Part shown: piece after piece, positions 24,201 through 32,511 of the stretch
How the letters are laid out: each line of letters starts with the position of its first letter
Numbering within the stretch: position 1 is the stretch's first letter
From: Enterococcus_D entomosocium
GTDB taxonomy: Bacteria; Bacillota; Bacilli; Lactobacillales; Enterococcaceae
DNA length: 64,000 nucleotides
NCBI RefSeq assembly: GCF_030441895.1
Contig: NZ_JARJAS010000007.1
Reading direction: 5' to 3' (one strand)
The notes under the pieces: generated by a model
Seen by the model: the letters and a program-made list of their open reading frames with translations, nothing else
Database searches by the model: none
Told to the model about the DNA's origin: nothing
Made by a program: the position numbers and the translations under genes

Positions 24201-25477
24201 TTTTCTCCCTCTCTTCGTACATTGATCGAACGGGCATGGCCGATCAAGTCTTCGGTTTCTGCGAACAACGCTACAGCTGGACCAGCTGCTTTCATGGCTG
24301 CCTCTGGGTAATACAAATAACTGCTTTTTTTAATAAAATCATCCACTGATAACGGCGAATAGAAACGGGCCGTACCTTCTGTCGGTAGGGTATGGTTTGG
24401 TCCAGCAAAATAATCTCCCAGTACTTCCGGTGTATGGTGACCTAAAAAGACACTGCCCGCATTTTCTACTTGTCCCAATAATGCAAAAGGATCAGCCACC
24501 GCTAATTCAAGGTGTTCTGGAGCAATTTGATTGGCAATGGTAAGTGCTTCGGTCAAATCTTTGACCAGAATCAGCTTTCCGCTAGATTCAAGCGCCGCAG
24601 CAGCAATGTCTTTGCGGGGCAGTTGCTTCAGCTGCAACTCAAGCTCGGCTTGTACTTCTTCAATCAAAGCTGCTTCTGTTGTGACTAAGATGGCTTGCGC
24701 TAAGGGATCATGCTCGGCTTGTGCCAAAAGATCCGCCGCCAGCCAGCGAGGATTTGCGCTGGCATCAGCGAGGATCAGCACATCGCTGGGCCCTGCGATC
24801 ATATCGATATCAACTTCGCCGTACACCATTTTTTTCGCTGTGGCGACATAAATATTTCCCGGTCCGACGATTTTGTCGACTTTGGGAATTGTTTCTGTTC
24901 CATAAGCCAATGCCGCTACGCCATGGGCCCCACCGACTTTGTAGATTTCATCCACTCCGGCAACGGAAGCTGCCGCTAAAATAGCAGCCGGAACTTTTCC
25001 CTGACTGTCCGTCGGTGTGATCATAACGATTTTTTTGACCCCGGCGATTTTTGCCGGCAGGACATCCATCAAAACCGTACTTGGATAAGCTGCTGTGCCG
25101 CCAGGAACATAGACCCCGACTTTTGTTAATGGTAAGACCCGCTGTCCCATCACAACGCCATTTTCCTTCGTTAAGACAAAGCCTTGCTGGACTTGTTTTT
25201 GATGAAATGCCAAAATGTTTTCTTTCGCCTGTTCCATCACATTAAGCAGCTCGGGTGAGACGGCATGGACAGCCGCGTCTATCTCCCTTGGACTGACGGT
25301 TAAGGAAGACAAGGTCACTTGATCGATTTCCTCAATTAATTGAAACAACGCCTGATCTCCTTGCTGCTGAACACGGGCAATGATTTGGGCGACAACGGTT
25401 GAAACATCCTTCGTTTCCGACTGTTTCCTTGCCACAATCGTTTCGATCGTATCTTTTTGGGTCGAAAAAATTCTCAT
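24197..25477 (-). CDS. hisD: Histidinol dehydrogenase
   Basis: 426 residues; NAD-dependent, zinc-containing, performing the last two steps from histidinol to histidine. Signatures: GGTAAYPSTVLM, GPGNIYVATAKKMVYG and IAPEHLELAV. It overlaps the hisZG end by four bases (stop of hisZG inside ATGA). Confidence 0.97.
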   Translation of the reverse strand: MRIFSTQKDTIETIVARKQSETKDVSTVVAQIIARVQQQGDQALFQLIEEIDQVTLSSLTVSPREIDAAVHAVSPELLNVMEQAKENILAFHQKQVQQGFVLTKENGVVMGQRVLPLTKVGVYVPGGTAAYPSTVLMDVLPAKIAGVKKIVMITPTDSQGKVPAAILAAASVAGVDEIYKVGGAHGVAALAYGTETIPKVDKIVGPGNIYVATAKKMVYGEVDIDMIAGPSDVLILADASANPRWLAADLLAQAEHDPLAQAILVTTEAALIEEVQAELELQLKQLPRKDIAAAALESSGKLILVKDLTEALTIANQIAPEHLELAVADPFALLGQVENAGSVFLGHHTPEVLGDYFAGPNHTLPTEGTARFYSPLSVDDFIKKSSYLYYPEAAMKAAGPAVALFAETEDLIGHARSINVRREGEK

Positions 25478-27033
25478 AATTGCTCCCTCACCTTCTCAAT
25501 CACTGTTTGAATGCGTTCTTGCTTGAAACGCCACGTGGCGTGGTTGATCACTAATCGCGCTGAAGACGGCGCGATGTCTTGGATCACTTCTAAATCATTT
25601 TCTTTTAGTGTCGTCCCCGTTTCGACGATGTCAACGATCACATCGGAGAGACCTAATAAAGGGGCCAATTCAATCGATCCATGCAGTTGGATCAATTCCA
25701 CCGAGCGACCTAACCCTTGATAAAACTGGCGGGTGATCTGCGGATATTTTGTAGAGACCCGCAGCGGTCGGGAGAAATCTTCCTCGAATTCCTTACGCGC
25801 CGCTACGGCCAAACGGCAGACCCCCATATGCAAATCAAGAAATTCGATGACTTCCACCTTGCTTTCCATTAAAATATCTTTGCCTACGACACCGATATCC
25901 GCCACTCCGTGCTCCACATAGATTGCTACATCGCTAGGCTTGACTAAGAAAAAGCGCAGCTTGTTTTCTCCATCACAAAAAATTAGTTGGCGATTGTCTT
26001 TAAAGACGCCTTGCGCAGCGACTCCGGCTTTCGTGAACAAATCGTATACGGCATCCCCCATACGGCCTTTTGGCAGCGCAATGTTCAAATAGCCTGAACT
26101 TTCGTTGTCAGTCGGCAACTTTTGCCCTACATGGTTGAGCTTCATACCAAACCCGATCGCCCCTTGCGCTTTGCCTTGCCGACTCATTAAGCGATCATAA
26201 CGGCCGCCATATAAAATCGTCTCTCTTGCTTCTTCGATAAATCCTTGAAACAGCAAACCACTGTAATAATCGGCATCATTTAAAATCGAAAAATCCAACC
26301 TTATCCGAATGGAGGCTGACAGTTGTTCTTTTTGCAATGCTTGATACAGTTGGTTCAGTTCTGCTAAACCAGCTTGTGCTTGGGGATATTCTGCCAGCAG
26401 CTCTTTGGCTTTTTGATACTTGGTTTCAAAATCACCTGACAAACGTACCAGTTTCGCTAATTTTTCAGCTTCTGTTGCTGACAAGCCAGCCTTTTCAGTC
26501 AGTGCATCCATGCCATGAGAACTCTTGTCCCGTAGGCAGTGCAGTACCTTTTGTCGATCCGCTTCGGGGAAGCGTTGGCAGATACCGTCCAAAATCCCCA
26601 TATGGGACAGATCTAAGGTCCCTTTTCCCACCTGAGCCAAACTTTCCCACGCCAGTTTTACAACCTCCAGTTGATCTTCCCACGTGATTTGGTCAATGAG
26701 CTCCAAACCGATTTGATCGATTTTTTGGTATTCCCCAGCTTGACGATCCTGTCGATAGACATCTTCCACGTAATACACTCTACGCGCCTCTCCAGACGGT
26801 GTATTTTTGGCAATAGACAAGGTAACATCGGGTTTTAGAGCCATCGTCCTGCCATCCGTGCCTGTAAACGTGATGATGGAAGAACCACGCAAAAACTGAT
26901 CATTTTGCTGATAGTTGCGATACTCTTCAAAGTTGTTCGAGTGATAAGGTGAAAAATGATGCTGCGTATACAATTTTCTTAATTTCAGTTCGACTTGTTC
27001 GGCTGGTTTCAATACATTCCATAACTCTTCCAC
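25474..27033 (-). CDS. hisG: HisZ-HisG fusion: ATP phosphoribosyltransferase with regulatory and catalytic parts in one chain
   Basis: A 519-residue protein. Residues 1-310 or so are HisZ, a catalytically dead class II histidyl-tRNA synthetase paralogue (LRGSSIITFTGTDGRTMALKPDVT, VYYVEDVYRQDRQAGEY, ILYGGRYDRL). A short linker (QKLPTDNESSG) follows, then a short-form HisG (about 314-519: YLNIALPKGRMGD, GVADIGVVGKDILME, VDIVETGTTLKENDL). In most Firmicutes that use this system, HisZ and short HisG are separate subunits of a hetero-octamer; here no stop or internal start separates them. I chose GTG at 27033 because AGGAG sits eight bases upstream; the frame extends to 27087. It is the first gene of the operon. 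Confidence 0.92.
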   Translation of the reverse strand: MEELWNVLKPAEQVELKLRKLYTQHHFSPYHSNNFEEYRNYQQNDQFLRGSSIITFTGTDGRTMALKPDVTLSIAKNTPSGEARRVYYVEDVYRQDRQAGEYQKIDQIGLELIDQITWEDQLEVVKLAWESLAQVGKGTLDLSHMGILDGICQRFPEADRQKVLHCLRDKSSHGMDALTEKAGLSATEAEKLAKLVRLSGDFETKYQKAKELLAEYPQAQAGLAELNQLYQALQKEQLSASIRIRLDFSILNDADYYSGLLFQGFIEEARETILYGGRYDRLMSRQGKAQGAIGFGMKLNHVGQKLPTDNESSGYLNIALPKGRMGDAVYDLFTKAGVAAQGVFKDNRQLIFCDGENKLRFFLVKPSDVAIYVEHGVADIGVVGKDILMESKVEVIEFLDLHMGVCRLAVAARKEFEEDFSRPLRVSTKYPQITRQFYQGLGRSVELIQLHGSIELAPLLGLSDVIVDIVETGTTLKENDLEVIQDIAPSSARLVINHATWRFKQERIQTVIEKVREQL

Positions 27034-27103
27034 ACTTATCACTCCTATTTCATGCCACTGATCCGGCTTTCTCACTGTTAAAGCCACGCTTTATCATCGA
27101 TTC

Positions 27104-27133
27104 ACCATCAGTTTTTCTAATAATACTAATGGT
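27104..27133 (-). promoter_or_regulatory. Hairpin in the his operon leader
   Basis: On the minus strand ACCATTAGT pairs with ACTGATGGT (one G-U pair) around a 12-base loop, about 70 bp before the hisZG start. I find no T-box consensus (TGGNACCGCG) in this 511-bp gap, so histidine-tRNA control by a T-box looks unlikely. A possible promoter, TTGAAA then ATATTT at 17 bp, lies at about 27162-27191 on the minus strand. Confidence 0.3.
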
Positions 27134-27373
27134 TTTGCCATAAATAAGCAATGGTATTTTTCGAAATATTCTGGAATTTTAGTCGATTTCAAGAGAACAT
27201 AGCGATGTCGTTTCTTTGTTGACGATTATTCCATCGAAACTGGAAGTCAGTTTTCCTTTCTTAATGAAGTAACTTAGTACTTGTGCATCCTCCATCACTT
27301 AGTTGCACAACCATAAAAAAGTCCGAAATATACGACCATCTTGTTTCAGAAACTCGTTATCGATTACTCTATC

Positions 27374-27390
27374 CTTTGTACCGTACAAAG
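27374..27390. promoter_or_regulatory. Perfect 17-bp palindrome between hisZG and the CPBP gene
   Basis: CTTTGTAC-C-GTACAAAG, two 8-bp arms with a one-base centre, typical of an operator for a dimeric repressor. It lies between the divergent hisZG and CPBP genes, 155 bp before the latter. No regulator gene adjoins it. Confidence 0.4.
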
Positions 27391-27544
27391 AATTGGCGCA
27401 AATGAAGCGATGATATGACAATCACCCAAAACGTTCATTGTTGTACTTATCGCTTATATTGCGGCACAAAAAGCACACTCAGAAGAATCAGAGAAAACAG
27501 CTAAATAGTACATGCTCTATAGCTTAATAAGGAGAGAAAAGTAA

Positions 27545-28183
27545 ATGAACAAACTTATAGGAAAACAAATCTCATGGAACAACGCTTTACTAGGAACAGT
27601 CCTCGCAGGTATCGGTTTGGTCGGTCTTTTGTATGCCCCTGCCATCGTCAGCATCTTCTCATTATCGATTGCCAGCTATTTGGCATTACGGCTGGTTTAC
27701 GGTAATGAGGCAGTCAAGCAGCTCTTTGGAAAACCCATCGCGCCAGTGAAGACGATCAGCAAGTATGTTCTTTTAAACATCCTGATCAGCTTCCTCGTTT
27801 CTCTCGTTTTGCAATATGGACTAAAATGGGATCTTCACGGAAATCCAGTGAACGAAGGCTTTCAATGGTTGACTCTGCTAGTTATTCCAATCATGTTACT
27901 TGGAGAAGAACTCTTTTCTATCTTCTTTTTAGCGATCTTTTCTAGTAAATGTACCTTGCCAATTGCCAGCATCCTTTCCGCGATCATCTTTGGCTTGGTT
28001 CATTACAGCACTTATGACAACGGCAATGTTTTCCATACTTTGATCCATATTCTTTTCATTCAAGGAGTGACGCGCTTGCTATTTAACCAAGCTGCTATCA
28101 AGAGCAACTCGATCCTGACTAGTTGGGGCACACATGTCTTGTTCGACTTGTTTGCTATTTTAGTGGCTTATCTGACTGCTTGA
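27545..28183 (+). CDS. CPBP-family intramembrane protein (Abi/CAAX protease-like)
   Basis: 212 residues with about six membrane helices. The three family motifs are visible: GEELFSIFFLAIF (motif 1; the EE pair is present but the usual following arginine is not), FGLVHYSTYD (motif 2) and SWGTHVLFDL (motif 3). Members are Rce1-like glutamate proteases; in lactic acid bacteria many are linked to bacteriocin immunity or surface processing. A clear GGAGAG site precedes ATG. It is monocistronic with its own terminator, and its substrate is unknown. Confidence 0.8.
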   Translation: MNKLIGKQISWNNALLGTVLAGIGLVGLLYAPAIVSIFSLSIASYLALRLVYGNEAVKQLFGKPIAPVKTISKYVLLNILISFLVSLVLQYGLKWDLHGNPVNEGFQWLTLLVIPIMLLGEELFSIFFLAIFSSKCTLPIASILSAIIFGLVHYSTYDNGNVFHTLIHILFIQGVTRLLFNQAAIKSNSILTSWGTHVLFDLFAILVAYLTA

Positions 28184-28191
28184 GAAGAAAG

Positions 28192-28225
28192 AAAAAGACT
28201 GATTCAATTGGAATCAGTCTTTTTT
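28192..28225 (+). terminator. Terminator of the CPBP gene
   Basis: AAAAAGACTGATTC/GGAATCAGTCTTTTTT stem with a four-base loop. Confidence 0.9.
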
Positions 28226-28340
28226 GATACAACAAATAGTTACTTGTGTGCCCCTCCTTGAAAGGACGCATTGATCGCTTTTGTGCCTTTCACAAGGTTG
28301 GGTGTTTGTTCTATTCGCTGCGTTTCATAAGAAAATGGTC

Positions 28341-28505
28341 TTACTTTTTAAAGGTACCCTCTTTTACTTTCTCACAAATTTCTGCCTCACTGTACACCTT
28401 CATCAGCCGTTTGACTTCGCCTTCGATGTTGAAGCGCAAGGCTTCTGTCGCCTTCAGATTTTTCAATGCTTGTTCAAGATAACAAAAAAAGGTTGTTTCC
28501 TTCAT
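28341..28505 (-). CDS. Small hypothetical protein (54 residues)
   Basis: A short ORF, MKETTFFCYLEQALKNLKAT at its N-terminus, rich in Lys and Glu and probably helical, with no membrane segment. It has a strong GGAGGC site eight bases upstream of ATG, and it follows the HAD phosphatase gene on the same strand, 117 bp downstream of its stop. I do not recognise a family. The RBS and the charged, non-random composition suggest a real gene. The space between (28506-28622) holds an open frame without start, ending VVKLIGKTND, that could be a decayed upstream part. Confidence 0.5.
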   Translation of the reverse strand: MKETTFFCYLEQALKNLKATEALRFNIEGEVKRLMKVYSEAEICEKVKEGTFKK

Positions 28506-28622
28506 TCAACTCAGCCTCCTTGTCAATCGTTGGTTTTACCGATCAGTTTAACAACATCGCTCAACTCCTGGTCAATCCCTCTAGGAAACAAAAGGATTGT
28601 GCAGACATCTGCTTCTTAGTGG

Positions 28623-29465
28623 TTACACCAGACCGTGCTTTTGGAGTGCTTGCGCAATCCCGCCGTCTTCTGGTCGAGCCGTCACCTCGTCAGCTACTGC
28701 CAATAGCTGTTCACAGGCATTGCCCATTGCAATTCCCGTCGCAACAGCTTCAAACATTTCGACATCATTATGGCCGTCACCAAACGCCAAGGTATCTTTG
28801 TTATCGATCCCTAAATGGTTCAAGAGAAAATCGATGGCTGTTTTCTTGTGGATATTCTTGATGCCGATCTCGCCGCTATCTTTGCCAAAAACAGGTACCG
28901 TACTGCGAATCATTTGGAATTGTTCGTGGTATTGGTCATGGACCCGTTCATAAGGAATGGAATGATTGATAAAGGAAACTTTGTTCACGTCATCGTAATC
29001 GATTTTCGCTTCGTCCTCAATCAGTAAATCAAGGAACCACTGAATAGTTTGAACGCGTTGTTTTCCTGCTTCACTTTCAACAGACTCACCTGCTAAGACG
29101 ATCTCCAGCAAACGATTTCTTAGATTGGTACTTGCAAATAAACCTTGGTTCGATTCCAAGTAATACTCGATTTGGTTTTCTTTTAAGAAATCAATCAATC
29201 TTAATAAAGCTTCTTTTTCAAAAACTTTGTGCAAAATCACCTCATTATGCACCTCACAATAACCGCCGCCGGCACCAATCATCCCACTTAGGGGCAGTGC
29301 CAACACGTCTTCTGTAATTTCGGCCTTTGAACGACCGGTACATAAGAAAAATTCATGGCCTTTCTTATGCGCCGCTGTGATCGCTTGGCGTGCACTTTCT
29401 GGTACATTTCCAGCATCATCACATAATGTTCCATCTACATCTAAAAAGACAATTTTTTTCGTCAA
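28623..29465 (-). CDS. Cof-type HAD-IIB phosphatase
   Basis: 280 residues of the HAD superfamily, subfamily IIB. Motif I is VFLDVDGTLCDD, motif II LCTGRSK, and motif IV LAFGDGHNDVEMFE; a large C2 cap lies between. Members dephosphorylate sugar phosphates and related small molecules, and substrate cannot be read from sequence. I chose TTG at 29465 because GAGGG lies six bases upstream; another TTG at 29489 is possible. No ATG is available. Confidence 0.85.
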   Translation of the reverse strand: MTKKIVFLDVDGTLCDDAGNVPESARQAITAAHKKGHEFFLCTGRSKAEITEDVLALPLSGMIGAGGGYCEVHNEVILHKVFEKEALLRLIDFLKENQIEYYLESNQGLFASTNLRNRLLEIVLAGESVESEAGKQRVQTIQWFLDLLIEDEAKIDYDDVNKVSFINHSIPYERVHDQYHEQFQMIRSTVPVFGKDSGEIGIKNIHKKTAIDFLLNHLGIDNKDTLAFGDGHNDVEMFEAVATGIAMGNACEQLLAVADEVTARPEDGGIAQALQKHGLV

Positions 29466-29715
29466 ATCATTCCCTCTTTTCTCACTCAATCAATAAAGCG
29501 CTCACATGAACGTACTTGCCGAACACAAGGTGTCAAGATCAGCTCCTTAGAATTAGTATAACAAATCACAAGGAAAGTGCGCTAGACTATTTTACTAGAT
29601 CATAAGATGGGATTCTGTTATTATGATCCCTCTTTCTATTCCTCTACTCCCGTGTTCATCGCGTTATTGCTCCATGTGTTCTTTCTTGAGATGGTTGAAT
29701 TATCCTAAAATATGC

Positions 29716-30099
29716 TTACTCCTCACTTAAATAAATTAAACTCCATTTTGGTACTTGATTGTTTTTTTGACCTGTAAGCTCGCGATAATAAGATTTTTTA
29801 TCATTTTTGATCATACAAATAATTTCATGCTCATCCATACAAAACTCTTTGCATAGGTTTGTTCTACTATTTTCAAAAAGTTCCAGTAAAATTTGAATCT
29901 GCGCATCTATTGCTAGAAATGCTTTGAGCTGAACAAATAAACTCTTTGATTGATCATAGTAAATGTGCTCAAATTCATCACAGAGTTCTTGATAATAATG
30001 AAAGATTTTTGGGTAATCAGTCAATACCCCTACACTTAGCAACACTTCTTTTGAATAACACAAATAGTCTTTCGGTTCCTTGATATTTTCTGATATCAT
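29716..30099 (-). CDS. Small protein of unknown function, paralogue of the 12776-13156 gene
   Basis: A 127-residue helical, cytosolic protein without recognised domain. ATG is preceded by AAGGAG at ideal distance. Its second half (IQILLE, MDEHEIICMIKNDKKSYYRELTG) matches the 126-residue protein in the surface island in order and spacing. Unlike that gene, it does not carry the shared 64-bp promoter element within the upstream 380 bases, so the two copies are probably controlled differently. It contains three cysteines in a short stretch (CKEFC, IICM). Confidence 0.65.
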   Translation of the reverse strand: MISENIKEPKDYLCYSKEVLLSVGVLTDYPKIFHYYQELCDEFEHIYYDQSKSLFVQLKAFLAIDAQIQILLELFENSRTNLCKEFCMDEHEIICMIKNDKKSYYRELTGQKNNQVPKWSLIYLSEE

Positions 30100-30493
30100 A
30101 TCCTTACTCCTTTACATCTATGTTTTTTTGGTGAAAGTAGCGCTATCCCTTCTGCTCGCTTTGATTTTCTTCCGATAGTTTTTTTAATTGAAGCTTAGCT
30201 GTCCAAAAACCACTAAAAATGATTGGGTCTTTAGCTCTTACCAATGCAGACACATTAAGAAAATCAGTTACGCCTATTATAGTTTCCCTTTCAGATTCTC
30301 TTATAATTACTTTTTATTAAATAAAAGAAATAAGAGTGAAAAAGAGGCGGCCCCGTTCCCTTCTGCTAAAAAGTAGTGCCCGAATGCAACTAGATCGTCT
30401 CTAATGACAAGAAAATGACTATAATATCCATAAAAATCAACAGATAGCTAAAATTGTTGCTTCATGTAAATAGACGCCCCATATCCATACCAA
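30100..30493. other. Non-coding stretch with no recognised element
   Basis: AT-rich spacing between two minus-strand genes. I see no ORF with an RBS, no RNA gene and no repeat; only the promoter for the 29716-30099 gene is expected here. Confidence 0.5.
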
Positions 30494-30530
30494 CAAAAAA
30501 AACCAATAATCGAATCTATCGATCATTGGT
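30494..30530 (-). terminator. Terminator of the HAD phosphatase gene
   Basis: On the minus strand ACCAATGATCGA pairs with TCGATTATTGGT (one mismatch or G-U) and is followed by T8. Confidence 0.85.
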
Positions 30531-30635
30531 CGAAACCTCAAATATACTGCTGGAAGAAGACGTTCAGTCCATTCTATTTTTCACGCTACAGATCAAAAAT
30601 AGAAATGATTTTTAAACTGTATCAGTAAAAATAGA

Positions 30636-31292
30636 TCAAGCATAGATATAATCTAAAATATCCTGCGGCGCTTCTGCCAAAGCATCTGGTTTTTCAGCGG
30701 AAAGTTTTTTCGCATCGTGGCTGCCCCAGGTAACAGCGATGGTTTTGACACCGGCTGCTTTGCCCATCTGGATATCAAAAATAGCATCTCCTACCATGAT
30801 CGTCCTTGTCGGATCAAACTGATACTGAGTTACTACTTTATTGATTCCTTCTGGATGAGGCTTGTAGTGGGACACCGCATCTGAGCCGATGATTTCTTCA
30901 AAGAACGCCACCAGGTTCTGAGCAGCCAAATTTCGTTTGACGACCGCTGTCTTCTTACTTGAAACCACGAAACAAGGAACCTTTCGTTTCATTAAGATTT
31001 CTAGGACATGGGGAATTTCAGGAAATACGTTCAAGGTACTTTCCTCGTATGTTTGATAATAGGTACGAAAAACCCGAATCAGTTCCGTTGCTGTTTCTTG
31101 ATCCAATGGCTGTTCTGACATTTTAAAAAACGATTCTTCGATCGGTATCCCCATGTAATGTTCAATGACTACCTCACTCGGTACTTTGAGTCCCATCTCT
31201 GTAAAAGCTGCTTTTGTCGCCTTGATGCTGCATTCTCTCGAATCTAATAGGGTTCCGTCTAAATCAAATATCACACACTCAATCTTCTTCAC
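30636..31292 (-). CDS. HAD phosphatase, phosphoglycolate/pyrophosphatase-like (Gph/PpaX group)
   Basis: 218 residues: motif I FDLDGTLLDS, helical C1 cap, VSSKKTAVVKRNL and motif IV VGDAIFDIQMGKAAG. The group includes phosphoglycolate phosphatase, PpaX pyrophosphatase and beta-phosphoglucomutase-like enzymes. I chose GTG at 31292 because AGGAGG lies seven bases upstream; an upstream frame to 31334 lacks such a site. It is monocistronic. Confidence 0.85.
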   Translation of the reverse strand: MKKIECVIFDLDGTLLDSRECSIKATKAAFTEMGLKVPSEVVIEHYMGIPIEESFFKMSEQPLDQETATELIRVFRTYYQTYEESTLNVFPEIPHVLEILMKRKVPCFVVSSKKTAVVKRNLAAQNLVAFFEEIIGSDAVSHYKPHPEGINKVVTQYQFDPTRTIMVGDAIFDIQMGKAAGVKTIAVTWGSHDAKKLSAEKPDALAEAPQDILDYIYA

Positions 31293-31451
31293 GACATTTC
31301 CTCCTCTGAAAGATACTACAGCACGTTTCTCCAAAGTGCTTTTTAAATCCTGTAGTATTCCTTTTCATTACTGATTATCTCTATTTTAACACTAAAAAAA
31401 AGCATTATCATAATTTTCGATACCATCATTTATTTAATACTAATATTTTTA

Positions 31452-31487
31452 TATAAAAAACGACTCAATTTGAAAACAGAGTCGTTT
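31452..31487 (-). terminator. Terminator of the orphan winged-helix regulator
   Basis: AAACGACTC/GAGTCGTTT stem followed by T6 on the minus strand. Confidence 0.85.
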
Positions 31488-31572
31488 CTACCTGAAAAGC
31501 AGTCGAATCTACAAAGAGGTCTATTCGTGAGAAATAAGGCTTCGATGCTCTTTTGATCACACAATTTTCTTT

Positions 31573-32187
31573 TTATTGTAAGATATAGCCTTTGCCCCAA
31601 GCGGTACGAACCCGTTTTTCAGTGTAGTCGTATTCATCTAATTTTTCATTGATTCGTTTCGCTAATATTGACAACTGAGATTTTCTCGAGTTTGTTCCAC
31701 CATTTCCCCAAATTTTCCAACACAGGTCTTCTCGGTTAATAAATTGCTCTTCTCCTAAATTGTTAAAAAAGATCTGTTCTTGCAGACTAAGAAATTTAGG
31801 AAAGGATTCTTTCGTGACGGATGCTTTTTCTAACTTACGACTAATTGGTGGTAGTGCAGCCAAAAATTCTCTCAGCTCGACAAAAGAGCGATTCAGGTAC
31901 GTGGCATTTTCAGCTTTTTCCATCCTACCTTCTTGTTCAATATTCCCTGGCAAGATACGGACGATTCGTTTTTGATAATAAGGAGCCAACGCCTGATTGA
32001 TCAATAAAAATTCTGGATCTGCAATCGTTTCACTGACAAATAAGCAGTCAAATAATTTGGCGCTTTCTATCAACCATTCCGCCTCTTCTGTATTTTTCCC
32101 TACGAACACTTCATGACTCAAAATCTGTAACTCCCGCTGCAAATCAATCTCATATGATATATTTTTCGTCAGTATAATAATTCTCAT
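31573..32187 (-). CDS. Orphan winged-helix regulator with degenerate receiver-like domain
   Basis: 204 residues. The C-terminal 100 residues resemble the OmpR/PhoB DNA-binding domain (LSLQEQIFFNNL, INREDLCWKIWG, SQLSILAKRINEKL, RVRTAWGKGYIL). The N-terminal 110 residues have a receiver-like fold pattern (MRIIILTKN, FDCLFVSETIADPE) but lack the cluster of acidic residues and the phospho-acceptor aspartate in the usual place. No histidine kinase gene adjoins. It is probably a phosphorylation-independent, atypical response regulator. Two direct repeats upstream (32297-32342) may be its own operator. Confidence 0.7.
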   Translation of the reverse strand: MRIIILTKNISYEIDLQRELQILSHEVFVGKNTEEAEWLIESAKLFDCLFVSETIADPEFLLINQALAPYYQKRIVRILPGNIEQEGRMEKAENATYLNRSFVELREFLAALPPISRKLEKASVTKESFPKFLSLQEQIFFNNLGEEQFINREDLCWKIWGNGGTNSRKSQLSILAKRINEKLDEYDYTEKRVRTAWGKGYILQ

Positions 32188-32296
32188 GACACATCCTGCT
32201 TTCTTTCCCTTTTATTCAGAAATCATCTACTGAATCCTTTCCGACTCATTTCTGAATGCTTTATGTTGACATTATTACTTATTTTTATCAGTTTGA

Positions 32297-32342
32297 GGTG
32301 TCATTTTTTGTTCATAAATGATGATCTGGTGTCATGTTTTGT
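32297..32342. promoter_or_regulatory. Direct repeats upstream of the orphan regulator
   Basis: GGTGTCATTTTTTGT (32297-32311) and GGTGTCATGTTTTGT (32328-32342), one mismatch, with a 31-bp period, that is three helical turns. They lie upstream of a TAATAA -10-like sequence of the regulator on the minus strand. Otherwise the 324-bp gap 32188-32511 holds only the PTS operon terminator. Confidence 0.45.
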
Positions 32343-32481
32343 AGGGAAAGGGTTTACTCTCATATACTTCACTTAGACAAGATTGAAAAATTGCAAATAA
32401 TGGATTGAGAACGTATCGTTAGTTTGTGGTCATTCATTGATACAATTTACGATTCTTTTGCTTTCGACTATTCCTGAACAC

Positions 32482-32509
32482 AAAAAAGAAGCTGAAAACA
32501 GCTTCTTTT
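32482..32509 (-). terminator. Terminator of the nine-gene PTS/deglycosylation operon
   Basis: AAAGAAGCTG/CAGCTTCTTT stem with a four-base loop and T6 on the minus strand, directly after the EIIBC stop codon. Confidence 0.9.
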
Positions 32510-32511
32510 AC

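Noticed and set aside
27437..27508. Short open frame ending in QKAHSEESEKTAK upstream of the CPBP gene
   Set aside because: Only about 25 codons after a stop, without start codon or RBS; too little to call a gene or remnant.
27034..27544. T-box or histidine attenuator before the his operon
   Set aside because: No TGGNACCGCG antiterminator sequence and no run of His codons on the minus strand; only a simple hairpin is visible.
28246..28953. Overlapping + strand ORFs (78 to 131 residues)
   Set aside because: They run antisense to the HAD gene and the 54-residue gene, have odd composition and no RBS.
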